Shown one piece after another: positions 43,771-52,776 of a DNA stretch of 64,000 bases. This DNA comes from Chloroflexus aurantiacus J-10-fl. GTDB taxonomy: Bacteria; Chloroflexota; Chloroflexia; Chloroflexales; Chloroflexaceae. The notes below the pieces were generated by a model. It was not told the origin of the DNA. It worked only from the letters and a program-made list of their open reading frames with translations, and did no database searches. Location of the stretch: the NCBI RefSeq assembly GCF_000018865.1, contig NC_010175.1, forward strand, positions 2,728,001 through 2,792,000, in the 5' to 3' direction. The translations under genes were made by a program, and so were the position numbers. Each line of letters starts with the position of its first letter. Position 1 is the first letter of the stretch.

Positions 43771-45495
43771 ATGCGCTACGCGCTCGAACGATTTATTAGC
43801 GATATTCAAGCGGCTATTGTCGCCACCGGCAAAGTACCGGCTGATCTGATTGAAATTACGACACCAAAACCAAACATTCCCGCTGATCGCACATTTGTGA
43901 CCTTCAAAGCGGCAAAGGCACTCGGCGTCGATCCGGTGCGTCTGGCTGCCGATCTGGCAACGGCTATTGTTCCGCCACCCGATTCGCTGATTGGCGAGGT
44001 GACGGCTACCGGTGCTTTTCTGAATTTTACGCTCCACCCACAGCGATTGGCCGCAGCCGTGATGGCAGAGATTGAGACATACGGCGATGCCTACGGCTCT
44101 GTGGCCGATGGTGCTAACCGGACGGTGGTTATCGACTATTCATCACCCAACATCGCCAAGCGCATGCACGTCGGTCATATCCGCTCAACGATTATCGGGC
44201 AGGCGTTAGTGCATATTTTCCGCGCCCTCGGTTATCGCGTGATCGGTGATAATCACCTGGGTGATTGGGGGACGCAGTTTGGTATTATCCTGGCCGCCAT
44301 GCAGCGCTATGGTCGCCCGCAGAACGAAGGTGAAGCGGCGATGGCCGAACTGGAGGCGCTGTACGCTCGCTACAACGCCGAGATGAAAGATAATCCGCCC
44401 CTTGAAGACGAAGCCCGGCGCTGGTCGCTGGCTCTGGAGCAGGGCGATCCAACTGCCCGTGAGCTGTGGCAGTGGTGCGTTGATCTGACGATGCGGGCAG
44501 CCCAGCGCAACTATGACCGGCTGGGTGTCCGTTTCGATTACGCCTATGGCGAGAGTTTCTACGAAGCGATGCTGCCTGGGGTGATCGAAGAAGCGCTTCA
44601 ATCGGGCGCAGCGTTTCGTGATGTTGATGGGGCGGTTGTCGCCGAACTTGATAAGCTGCCCCGGTTTATTGTGCAGCGGAGCGATGGTGGTACTGTCTAC
44701 ATCACCCGTGATATTGCGACGATTAAATTTCGTTTGCAAGAGTTCAATCCCTCTCACATCATTTATGTGGTCGACGCCCGCCAGGAACTGCATTTTCGAC
44801 AGCTCTTCGCGATTGTGCGGGCAATGGGTTATGCCCTCGATGTTGAATTGATCCATGTCCCATTTGGCGTTATTACCACTCCCGACGGTCAGCCCCTTTC
44901 CACCAAGAAAGGGAATATGGTCTACCTCGAATCACTGCTCGACGATGCTGTGGCCCGTGCCCGGGCACTAGTGGATGCAAAAAGCCCAACCCTGTCACCG
45001 GAAGAACGGGCACAGATCGCTGAGGCAGTGGGTATTGGGGCAGTGATTTACAACGACCTCTACCAGGACCCTCGCCGCAACATTACGCTCGATTGGGATC
45101 GCATGCTATCGATTGAAGGGAATAGTGCCGCGTATCTCCAGTATTCACACGCACGCTGCCGCTCGATTCTGCGCCGTGCCGCCGAAGAGGGTATGCTGAG
45201 CACTGAGGTCGATCCAGGGCTGCTCACCCATCCGAGCGAGCAACGTCTGGTTCGCCATCTGGCGCGCCTGCCTGAAGCGGTACGCGAAGCTGGTGCGCGC
45301 TACGCTCCCTTCGTGATTGCCGACTGGTGCTACACCACCGCTCGCGAGTTCGGTATCTTCTTCGAGCAGTGCCCGGTGTTGCGGGCTGAAACTCCAGCCT
45401 TGCGGGCAGCGCGTCTGCAATTGGTGTCGGCAACCGCCAATGCACTACGGAATGGACTGGCGTTACTGGGTATTCAGGCACCTGAACGGATGTAG
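43771..45495 (+). CDS. argS: arginyl-tRNA synthetase
   Basis: A 574-residue class I synthetase; the start at 43771 follows AAGGAG. The N-terminal arginine-specific domain is followed by SSPNIAKRMHVGHIRSTIIG, which holds the HIGH-like HVGH, then DNHLGDWGTQFG. The KMSKS loop is the LSTKKGN variant. The C-terminal helical anticodon-binding (DALR) domain contains YLQYSHARCRSILRRA. A TATACT at about 43732 may be its -10 box. Confidence 0.96.
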   Translation: MRYALERFISDIQAAIVATGKVPADLIEITTPKPNIPADRTFVTFKAAKALGVDPVRLAADLATAIVPPPDSLIGEVTATGAFLNFTLHPQRLAAAVMAEIETYGDAYGSVADGANRTVVIDYSSPNIAKRMHVGHIRSTIIGQALVHIFRALGYRVIGDNHLGDWGTQFGIILAAMQRYGRPQNEGEAAMAELEALYARYNAEMKDNPPLEDEARRWSLALEQGDPTARELWQWCVDLTMRAAQRNYDRLGVRFDYAYGESFYEAMLPGVIEEALQSGAAFRDVDGAVVAELDKLPRFIVQRSDGGTVYITRDIATIKFRLQEFNPSHIIYVVDARQELHFRQLFAIVRAMGYALDVELIHVPFGVITTPDGQPLSTKKGNMVYLESLLDDAVARARALVDAKSPTLSPEERAQIAEAVGIGAVIYNDLYQDPRRNITLDWDRMLSIEGNSAAYLQYSHARCRSILRRAAEEGMLSTEVDPGLLTHPSEQRLVRHLARLPEAVREAGARYAPFVIADWCYTTAREFGIFFEQCPVLRAETPALRAARLQLVSATANALRNGLALLGIQAPERM

Positions 45496-45591
45496 GCAGG
45501 TTCTACGCTGGCGATCAGGTGTACGGGCAGGTGTTTGGAGAGTGCTCTTTGCTACGACATATCCAACCCTCGGGCAGAGCTTGAGGTGCGT

Positions 45592-47298
45592 ATGACAGCA
45601 ACTAATTTCAGCACAGAAAATCGAACCTACCGCCAGCTCTTGGGGAACGGGCTTACCTACCGTATACCGCCGTTCCAGCGCGACTATTCCTGGGGTGAGG
45701 AAGAGTGGGAAGATCTGTGGCTCGATATTCAGAGCACCCTCCCTGCCGATGGTGAACCTGCCCACTACATGGGCTATCTGGTACTCCAGACAGTTGACAA
45801 TCGGGTGTTTGAGGTTATCGATGGTCAGCAGCGCCTCACCACCTTGAGTCTGATCGTTCTGGCGGCAATGCGCTTGCTCAAGCGTCTCATCAGCAGCGGT
45901 GTTGAGGCCGAGGCCAATCAGATTCGTCTGACGCAGTTACGGGCCAGTTATATCGGTTACCTCAATCCGGTAACACTTATGACGCAGAACAAGCTCTCAC
46001 TCAACCGGCAGAACGATCCGTATTATCGAGATTATCTGGTTACGCTGACCGATCCGCTTCCGCAGCGTGGGTTTCCGGCTTCCACGTTGACGATGCGGAA
46101 AGCTTTTGAATGGTTTGAACGTCGTCTCAATGAATATACCAGAACCGATAGCGATCAAGGCCGTGCTTTGGCGCAGTTTATTGAGACGATGAGTGATAAG
46201 CTCTTCTTCACTGTCATCACGGTAGCCGATGAACTCAATGCGTACCGTGTTTTTGAGACCCTCAATGCCCGTGGTGTTCGTTTATCGGCGACCGATCTGC
46301 TCAAAAATTATCTCTTTTCCGTCCTGGCTCGCGGTCAACAGGCGACAGGTGAATTAGAAGAGTTGGAGCGCCGTTGGGAAAGACTGGTTGGTCGGTTAGG
46401 TAGTGAGAGCTTTCCAGATTTTCTTCGGATGCATTGGAACAGTCGGTATAGCTTTGCGCGCCAGTCTGAGCTGTTCAAGACGATCCGCAGCCGCATCCAG
46501 AGTCGTGAAGCGGTATTTACGCTGTTGCGCGAGATGGACGAGGATGTCGATACCTACCTTGCTCTCACCCAACCCGAGGGTTCAGATTGGCCTTCCGATT
46601 GGAAGATCTCGGCTCGCGAGCTTCGTCTTTTTTCGGTACGCCAGCCCTATCCGATGCTGATGGCGGCCAGACGCCGGTTTGCTGAACAGGATTTTGCCAG
46701 GTTGCTGCGAGCAACGGTCGTTATCTCGTTTCGTTACAATGTCATTGGTTCACGGCATCCAGGTGAACAGGAGCGACTATATCACGAAGTGGCGAAAAAG
46801 ATTCACGAGGGAACGATAACGAATGTTCACCTTGCGTTGCAAGCCTTATATCCTATCTATCGTAGTGATGCTGCATTCCGGGCAGATTTTGCCGAGAAAT
46901 CGATTAAAACCACCCAGAGTCGTAATGCGCGGATCGTGCGATATATCCTGAGCAAGCTCGAGCGGCAGGTTGGTGGGATCGAGTTTGATCAAGACTCCCC
47001 TGCGTATACCATTGAACATATTTTGCCGCAGTCACCCGATGCGGGATGGGATGCTTTTAGTGACCGCGATATAGACTCCTTCATCTATCGTTTGGGCAAT
47101 ATGACGATGCTTGAGAGTAGTCGCAATAAAGACGCCGCTAATAAACCATTTGCGCAGAAGCGAGCTATTTACAAGGATAGTCAGTTTCACCTCACGAAAA
47201 AACTGGCCGACGAAGAAGAGTGGACGCCAGAGCGCCTGGCTGCACGACAGCATGAGATGGCCAGGCTTGCCTCAGCAATCTGGCGCATCGATCTGTAG
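45592..47298 (+). CDS. GmrSD-like DUF262/DUF1524 protein (type IV restriction-like)
   Basis: A 568-residue protein; the start at 45592 follows TTGAGGTGCGT. The N-terminal DUF262 (ParB/sulfiredoxin-like) part has YRIPPFQRDYSWGEEEWEDLW and EVIDGQQRLTTLSLIVLAA. The C-terminal DUF1524 part has YTIEHILPQSPD, an HNH-type His/Glu core, and LGNMTMLESSRNKDAANKPFAQKRAIY. This single-chain form is that of modification-dependent restriction proteins related to GmrSD and BrxU. A nuclease against modified phage DNA is the likely role, by family. The IS and Fic remnants downstream fit an accessory neighbourhood. Confidence 0.88.
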   Translation: MTATNFSTENRTYRQLLGNGLTYRIPPFQRDYSWGEEEWEDLWLDIQSTLPADGEPAHYMGYLVLQTVDNRVFEVIDGQQRLTTLSLIVLAAMRLLKRLISSGVEAEANQIRLTQLRASYIGYLNPVTLMTQNKLSLNRQNDPYYRDYLVTLTDPLPQRGFPASTLTMRKAFEWFERRLNEYTRTDSDQGRALAQFIETMSDKLFFTVITVADELNAYRVFETLNARGVRLSATDLLKNYLFSVLARGQQATGELEELERRWERLVGRLGSESFPDFLRMHWNSRYSFARQSELFKTIRSRIQSREAVFTLLREMDEDVDTYLALTQPEGSDWPSDWKISARELRLFSVRQPYPMLMAARRRFAEQDFARLLRATVVISFRYNVIGSRHPGEQERLYHEVAKKIHEGTITNVHLALQALYPIYRSDAAFRADFAEKSIKTTQSRNARIVRYILSKLERQVGGIEFDQDSPAYTIEHILPQSPDAGWDAFSDRDIDSFIYRLGNMTMLESSRNKDAANKPFAQKRAIYKDSQFHLTKKLADEEEWTPERLAARQHEMARLASAIWRIDL

Positions 47299-47608
47299 AT
47301 GTTGTTTCACAAATCCATCCTTCTACAGCATCTCTCCCCTGCGCGTCTGGTTGTGCAAAATCCGGGTTGCCGCCTCTGCTCCTCACGCATCATCATGCCC
47401 ATAACGAGCCAGTTTATCGGTCGTTACGAAGTGTGTACAGCTTCCGCGTAATTGCAAGGGTTCTGGCATGTCGTGGTATTGACAATCCGGCCGATTGACT
47501 GTTGGTCAATACTTGCGATATGCTCAACAAAGAGATAACTTCTGTTCTGAACTGAGATGGTTTGCGAGACGCCAATATGCTCGCACTGCTATCATGGAAA
47601 GGCTAAAG
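47299..47608. other. gene-free gap
   Basis: About 310 bp between the DUF262 gene and the HAD gene. I see no repeats, RNA gene or coding frame that can be supported. Confidence 0.4.
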
Positions 47609-48415
47609 ATGTTCTCCTTCAATACCATCCGCGCCGTTCTGTTCGATATGGACGGTGTGCTGTACCGGGGGCAGACGCCGTTGCCGGGAGTTTCCGATCT
47701 GTTCCAGTTTCTCACCGAACAGCAGATTGCCTTTGCCTGTGCCACCAACAATGCCTCAATGACACCGCAGCAATACGAGGCGAAGCTGGCAGCAATGGGG
47801 ATTACGCTGCCGGCGGATCGGGTGATTACCTCGGCGCAGGCGACGGCTCGGTATCTGCGCGACCAGTACCCCGCCGGTACCCGCGTCTTTGTGGTTGGGA
47901 TGCAAGGGCTACGTGAAGCGCTCTTCGCTGATGGCTACTTTGTCGAAGACGATCAATCCCCCGATCTGGTCGTGCAAGGGGCCGATTTTACGCTGACGTA
48001 TGACCGCCTCAAGCGGGCAACGCTGCATATCCGGCGTGGTGCACGCTTCATTTCCACCAACCCCGACCGCACCTTTCCCAGCGAAGAGGGTCTCATTCCC
48101 GGCGCCGGTGCGGTTGCCGCAGCACTCAGTGCGGCAACCGATGTTACACCGCTCGTGATCGGCAAGCCGTCGCCAACCATGTTTCTCATTGGTGCCACCT
48201 TGCTTGGCGCAACGCCGGCGCAGACGCTGGTCGTGGGTGATCGGCTCGATACCGATATTGCCGGTGCAATCGCCGCAAACATGCCTTCTGTTTTGGTCTT
48301 GACCGGCGTCAGTACGCTGGCTGAAGCGACAACCGGCCCCATCCGCCCCGACCTGATTGTCGCCGATCTGCCCGAACTGCTCGAGCGCTGGCAGGCGAGT
48401 TTGCGCACATCTTGA
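47609..48415 (+). CDS. HAD-superfamily phosphatase, NagD/p-nitrophenyl phosphatase type
   Basis: A 268-residue protein; the start at 47609 follows GGAAAGG. VLFDMDGVLYRGQTPLPG holds the nucleophile Asp and second Asp, FACATNNASMTP is motif II, VIGKPSPTMF supplies the Lys and VVGDRLDTDI the acidic motif IV. The cap is of the NagD (type IIA) kind. Such enzymes dephosphorylate small metabolites; the substrate cannot be assigned. It is a single gene. Confidence 0.88.
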   Translation: MFSFNTIRAVLFDMDGVLYRGQTPLPGVSDLFQFLTEQQIAFACATNNASMTPQQYEAKLAAMGITLPADRVITSAQATARYLRDQYPAGTRVFVVGMQGLREALFADGYFVEDDQSPDLVVQGADFTLTYDRLKRATLHIRRGARFISTNPDRTFPSEEGLIPGAGAVAAALSAATDVTPLVIGKPSPTMFLIGATLLGATPAQTLVVGDRLDTDIAGAIAANMPSVLVLTGVSTLAEATTGPIRPDLIVADLPELLERWQASLRTS

Positions 48416-48495
48416 TATCAAGTCTGGTCGGCTCATGTTCAAACTCAGTGCAATGTAGTATATTCGCATGAGACCCGTCGTATCACAGGTGAGCC
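48414..48495. other. short gap with ATATCAAGTCTGGT motif at the edge of a transposase remnant
   Basis: GATATCAAGTCTGGT at 48414-48428 overlaps the end of the HAD gene and resembles the motif at 33314 and 34893. It may mark the end of an old mobile element whose remnant follows. Confidence 0.4.
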
Positions 48496-49010
48496 ATGGC
48501 ATTTCCGCTGAGTGACCTGTTCGATGAGGAACACAGTGAACAGTGGGTGATGGACTATTTCCATCCCAACGGTTTAACATGCCCAGGTTGTGGGCGTGGC
48601 GCCGACGCGGCACGTCGCTTTCGGCGCACCAGCCGGAGTAGAGTGACGGTCTATCGCTGTCGTTAGTGTCTCCGGGTGTACAACGTCTACACAGGAACGA
48701 TCGTTCAAGGGAAGCAGCTTCGTCCGGCGCAGGTGATTCTGCTCGTGCGGGGGTATGCAAAGGAGAACTGTCGACGGTGCTGGCAATGGAAGTGGGGAGC
48801 AGCCGCACTACCGTCCACACCCTCCGGCGGGCGATGCAGCACAACGTCCACCAGCGGCAACCGGATAACCGGATACCCCACTGGACGATCAGTATACCGA
48901 AACCGACGAGCTGTTTCAGCATGCGGGGGAAAAACGAACGGTCTCATGTTTAAAAGTGGTGCAGCCGGTCAATCATTGGGGTTTACTGCGGCGCAAGAAC
49001 ACGTATGAAT
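48496..49010 (+). pseudogene. remnant of a zinc-ribbon (IS1595-like) transposase
   Basis: An ATG at 48496 opens MAFPLSDLFDEEHSEQWVMDYF and then a zinc ribbon, CPGCGRGADAARRF...VYRCR-stop-CLRVYN, with the fourth Cys pair split by a TAG at 48664-48666. After about 48765 the frame shifts to one reading LSTVLAMEVGSSRTTVHTLRRA. A further shift gives TETDELFQHAGEK, which resembles the DE-containing core of IS1595-group transposases. At least one stop and two frameshifts make it inactive. The downstream part of the transposase is missing, replaced by unrelated sequence from about 48960. Confidence 0.7.
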
Positions 49011-49039
49011 GTACCCTACTGCACCGAGTTTGGACATAA

Positions 49040-49186
49040 GTCAAACTGCTTACTCGTGACCTGGTTATTGCTGGACGGGCGATGGATATTCGCGTCTTTG
49101 ACCATCTGATCATCGGTGATGGACGCTATTTCAGTTTTCCTGATAAGGAATGGATCGAGAAATATCAGCGACAGACCATTTTCTGA
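49040..49186 (+). pseudogene. 3' remnant of a radC-family gene (JAB/MPN domain)
   Basis: Forty-eight codons in frame with a TGA at 49184-49186 read LTRDLVIAGRAMDIRVFDHLIIGDGRYFSF in short pieces. This is the C-terminal strand and helix set of RadC proteins, where DIxLTxxLxxAG...DHxIIG is usual. Just upstream, GACATA could encode the DI but is out of frame, and a TAA precedes. The 5' two thirds are gone. It ends 8 bp before the start of the Fic gene, so the two may once have been an operon. Confidence 0.7.
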
Positions 49187-49194
49187 GGTTGTTC

Positions 49195-50373
49195 ATGGAT
49201 CCACAGCGTTTTCGTCAGAGTACTGCCGGGCAAGTCATCCGCGTTGGGGAGGGAGAGACAGCTTATTGGGCTTTTGTACCCCACCCCTTGCCTCCGCACC
49301 TGTTGGCAGACTGGGAGGTAACTGCTGTCCTTTCTGAGGCCGACCGTGCCATCAGTGAACTGGCCGGTCTTGGACGCAGCATTCCCAATCCCCATCTGCT
49401 CATTGGGCCGTTTGTGCGGCGTGAGGCAGTGCTTTCATCCCGCATTGAGGGGACACAGGCCGACCTGGCAGATTTGTACGCCTATGAGGCAGGACAATTG
49501 CCTTTGCCCGGCATGGAAGCACCGCCGGAGGCGGACATACGCGAGGTGCTCAACTATGTGAACGCTCTGGAATACGGTTTGAAGCGCCTGGAGACCCTGC
49601 CCGTCAGCCTGCGCCTAATGCGTGAATTGCACGAACGCCTTTTGGCCGGCGTGCGTGGCGAACGCGCCACACCGGGCGAATTTCGCCGCACCCAGAACTG
49701 GATCGGGTCGCCAGGATGTACGCTGAACGAAGCAACGTTTGTACCGCCGCCGGTGCCTCAAATGTACGAGTGCCTGGACGCGCTGGAAAAGTACCTGCAC
49801 AGCCAGGATGTTTATCCGCCGTTGGTGCGCCTTGCCTTTGTCCATTATCAATTTGAAGCCATCCACCCCTTCGTGGATGGCAACGGACGCATTGGACGTC
49901 TCCTCATCTCGCTCTTGCTCGTCCAGTGGCAGTTGCTGCCGCTGCCGTTGCTGTACCTGAGCGCCTACCTGTATCGTTATCGGCAGGACTATTACGACTT
50001 GCTGTTGGGAGTGAGCGAGCGAGGCGACTGGCGTACCTGGCTGCTCTTTTTCCTTCGTGGTGTCGCCGGGCAGGCTCGGGACGCCGTTCAACGCACCCGC
50101 GAGTTGCAAGACTTACGAGAGGACTGGCATCGGCGGCTATCCCAGGCAAGAACCTCTGCGCTAACCTTGCGGCTGGTGGATGCACTTTTTGTCAGTCCAA
50201 TTCTTACCATCCCGCAAGTCCAGCGGCTGTTGCAGGTAGGCTCATACCACAGTGCCAGAAAGACCGTGGAAAAATTGGTGAGCGCAGGGATTTTGCAGCA
50301 GGAGGGCGAGGTGACCTATGGGAAAGTGTATATTGCTGCTGAAATTCTACGCATCGTTCACAATCCGGCATGA
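49195..50373 (+). CDS. Fic-domain AMP-transferase with N-terminal inhibitory motif
   Basis: A 392-residue protein; the start at 49195 is preferred, with GAGGTTGTTC upstream, over an ATG at 49150 inside the radC remnant. The inhibitory helix motif (S/T)xxxE(G/N) is Ser81...Glu85-Gly86 in LSSRIEGT. The Fic core HPFVDGNGRIGR is at residues 224-235 with the catalytic His224. A winged-helix region near the C-terminus (about 320-392, TIPQVQRLLQVGSYHSARKTVEKL) may bind DNA. Class II Fic proteins transfer AMP to proteins and hold themselves inactive through the motif. The target is unknown. Confidence 0.9.
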   Translation: MDPQRFRQSTAGQVIRVGEGETAYWAFVPHPLPPHLLADWEVTAVLSEADRAISELAGLGRSIPNPHLLIGPFVRREAVLSSRIEGTQADLADLYAYEAGQLPLPGMEAPPEADIREVLNYVNALEYGLKRLETLPVSLRLMRELHERLLAGVRGERATPGEFRRTQNWIGSPGCTLNEATFVPPPVPQMYECLDALEKYLHSQDVYPPLVRLAFVHYQFEAIHPFVDGNGRIGRLLISLLLVQWQLLPLPLLYLSAYLYRYRQDYYDLLLGVSERGDWRTWLLFFLRGVAGQARDAVQRTRELQDLREDWHRRLSQARTSALTLRLVDALFVSPILTIPQVQRLLQVGSYHSARKTVEKLVSAGILQQEGEVTYGKVYIAAEILRIVHNPA

Positions 50374-50460
50374 GGCATTGGAGATGATTTGCACTGCATG
50401 GCCCAAAAGTGCAAATCTATGAAGGACAATTGCACTAAAGTTCAAGTCTATGCAGGAGTA

Positions 50461-51651
50461 CTTAACCACAAGGATTATTGTGGATATAGCCGCTGGAGCG
50501 TGGTTCGGGCATCTGCGGTCGTGAAGCGCCAATTCACCGTCGCTCTGGCAGCATTCCGCACCTGTACCCAGGCTTCCACTTCTCGTCGTACACGCTCTCT
50601 GTCCGGTAACCGCCGATCCAGGCATTGGCGCACCAGAATGGAGAACTCAAGCTCTACCATCTTCAGCCAACTGCCGTGCTTTGGCGTGTAATGAAACTCC
50701 AGCGTTCGGGCAACCCGTCGGGCTTTCTCGGGTGGAAAGGTCCGGTACAAAGCTGACAGTGTATGGGTGTGTAGATTATCCAGCACCACCCAGATGACGT
50801 CGGTTTCTAGGAAGATGTCATTGACCAGCGATGTCATCTGGTAGGCAAATGCTGCACTGGTTCGGCGCTTGGTCACTGTGGCGTTCCGCCATCCTGTTCA
50901 AGGCTGGAACACCAGAACCAGGGTGCAAGTCCCGTTTCGTTCATAGTCATAATCCACTCGTCGGGGCAGCCCTGGTTCCATCGGCAGTGGCTCCCGCACA
51001 TTGCTCCGCACCTGCACCGGCCGTTCATCCAACCACACGACCGGACACTTCGGGTCATCGGGCGCCGTATACGAGTCTAGCACATCTTCCATCCGCCACA
51101 CGACATCTGCGGTCACCTGCGCACTGCACCAGTGCTTGTTCTGCCAGGGTTTAGGGTTTAATGTCGTTTTGTCTACCACCCGCCGAACCGTTTCGTTAGA
51201 GATAGAATCCACCACCCCAATTCCACCAGTTTGTCTGCTAGCAACTGCATTGTCCAGTGCGCTCGCCCTTCTGGCGAGTCACTACAGGCCAGCGCTACCA
51301 GACATACTTCCTGTTTTCCGTCCAATATGGGATGTCCTCCTGGACGAGGGCGCTCGGTCAAAGCAGTCGCCATCCCCGCTTCGGCGAACCGCCGGCGGAT
51401 GTTCCGAATGGTTTGTGGAAACGTTCAGGGCATCGGTGATGACGTCGTCTGATTTCCCTTCCACCGAGAGCAACAGAATGCGGGCTAGGGTGAGCATTCG
51501 GGCTCTTGCTTCTCCTTTTCTGAGCAGGTCGTGCAACTATGTACGTTGTTCCTCGGTCAACTGAGCCAGGTGTTTCTTTGGCCTGGGTATGGTCTCCTTC
51601 TCTCCTGGGATTTGCAGAGAGGAGGAGACCCCAGAAATCACTGTGGTAAAG
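50461..51651 (-). mobile_element. inactivated IS630-family insertion sequence
   Basis: The ends are CTTAACCACA (50461-50470) and, inverted, CTTTACCACA (51642-51651), each flanked by TA (50459-50460 and 51652-51653), the TA target duplication of IS630/mariner elements. The 1191-bp element contains one transposase frame on the minus strand, broken in several places. It inserted between the Fic gene and the next unknown gene. Confidence 0.88.
50475..51590 (-). pseudogene. IS630 transposase, broken by several frameshifts and a stop
   Basis: Homologous pieces run in order: PKKHLAQLTEEQRT then a TAG then LHDLLRKGEARARMLTLARILL, ALTERPRPGGHPILDGKQ, AHWTMQLLADKLVELG, NPKPWQNKHWCS, and finally a last 134-codon piece. 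The catalytic triad is recognisable: PVVWLDERP, VWVVLDNLHTHTL and WLKMVELEFSIL. The presumed start at 51590 is ATA behind AAGGAG, so the start codon also seems lost. At least three frame changes separate the pieces. Confidence 0.85.
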
Positions 51652-51903
51652 TACTAGCCGCCTCACTGCGCTGGAACCGGTTTCAGATCGAATCCTACCG
51701 GGAACTCCACTCGTTCTTCGTATAGGCACAGCACCGCGCAGGGTGCGGAGTCCATACTTCCGCACTCCCATGCCCGGTACCGGACGTATGTCGCCCCTGC
51801 GCATGTACTGTGATCGCTCGATACCGATTTGACACGAAACGACAAAAGCGTGAATATCATGCATGTCGTTTTGGCTTTACATAGAAGCGCCTGGTAGAAG
51901 CGT
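51652..51903. other. gene-free gap after the IS630 element
   Basis: About 250 bp with no supported gene or repeat. AGAAGCG just before the next ATG is a weak ribosome site. Confidence 0.4.
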
Positions 51904-52776
51904 ATGATTCAGCCGGCTATTGTGATCTACGACCGTACCCATGTCCTGGATCTGATCCGTACTCAGTCGCCAGAAACGATCCGTGGCCGTCTGCGGGCCG
52001 GCGATTTTGATACGGTGCTCGATCCCGATGGCCGTGCCCTGCTCGACGAATTATTGACCGCATGGATCCAACGTGCTCTTGGCCCACTCACCCTGCGCGA
52101 TGCCATGCTCATCGATCCGTATCGCGCTCGCCAGGTGTATGGCTTGTTGTGCGCGTTGCATGTGCGGCAACGAGTTGCGATTCCGCTCGACCTTGCCGTG
52201 CATCTGCCGGCGGCGCCCGCCGATCTCGCGACTCTCCCGCCTCCACTTGCTACACGGCCTGATCTTGCCGCTCTGGCATCGCAAGCGGCCCAGGAAGGAC
52301 TGACCCTGGCCTGGCAGGTGCAACCCTACGATTTTGCATCACCCGGTAATCTGCTCGAACTCGTTCCGCCTCCACCTCAGCCGTACCGCGACGAACTCGT
52401 CTTCGAGCAACCGACCGGCCTTCGTCGCCGGTTGGCAATCGCCCTCGCCTCGCTTGGAGTGGCATTGTTGATCGTGCCGTTGCTGTTCGGTCACATTCCC
52501 GACCATCCGGCGGGCTGGCCACTGGCATTGTTGACGCTGGCGCTGCTGGTTGGGATCAAAGCCGGTATCGCCGGCTATTTGGGCGCCCTGTGTATCTGGC
52601 TGGTTGCCAATCTGCCCGCCTTTCGCCACGGTACGTCGCCGGTTAATCTCTGGCCGGCGATCCCGCTGATGGTCGTTGGAATCTGGCTGCTTCGCCGTGA
52701 TCGCCGTGTGCGCGCAATGTGGCGCTTTGTGCGTCGCCAGTTTCGGCGGCGATCCGACGCAACTGGAACAGATTGA
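51904..52776 (+). CDS. membrane protein of unknown function
   Basis: A 290-residue protein. The N-terminal half (to about residue 170) is soluble and Leu/Asp-rich (RGRLRAGDFDTVLDPDGRALLDELLTAWI, in parts). It has no motif I recognise. Four hydrophobic segments follow at about 177-195, 203-220, 224-240 and 255-270, and the tail is very basic (RRDRRVRAMWRFVRRQFRRR, in parts). Its last 134 bp overlap the 3' end of the convergent metallophosphoesterase gene. Confidence 0.7.
   Translation: MIQPAIVIYDRTHVLDLIRTQSPETIRGRLRAGDFDTVLDPDGRALLDELLTAWIQRALGPLTLRDAMLIDPYRARQVYGLLCALHVRQRVAIPLDLAVHLPAAPADLATLPPPLATRPDLAALASQAAQEGLTLAWQVQPYDFASPGNLLELVPPPPQPYRDELVFEQPTGLRRRLAIALASLGVALLIVPLLFGHIPDHPAGWPLALLTLALLVGIKAGIAGYLGALCIWLVANLPAFRHGTSPVNLWPAIPLMVVGIWLLRRDRRVRAMWRFVRRQFRRRSDATGTD

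Noticed and set aside
47909-48922. 337-codon open frame on the minus strand across the HAD gene and the transposase remnant
   Set aside because: It runs antisense to a well-supported HAD gene and a recognisable pseudogene, has no ribosome site and no recognisable motif.
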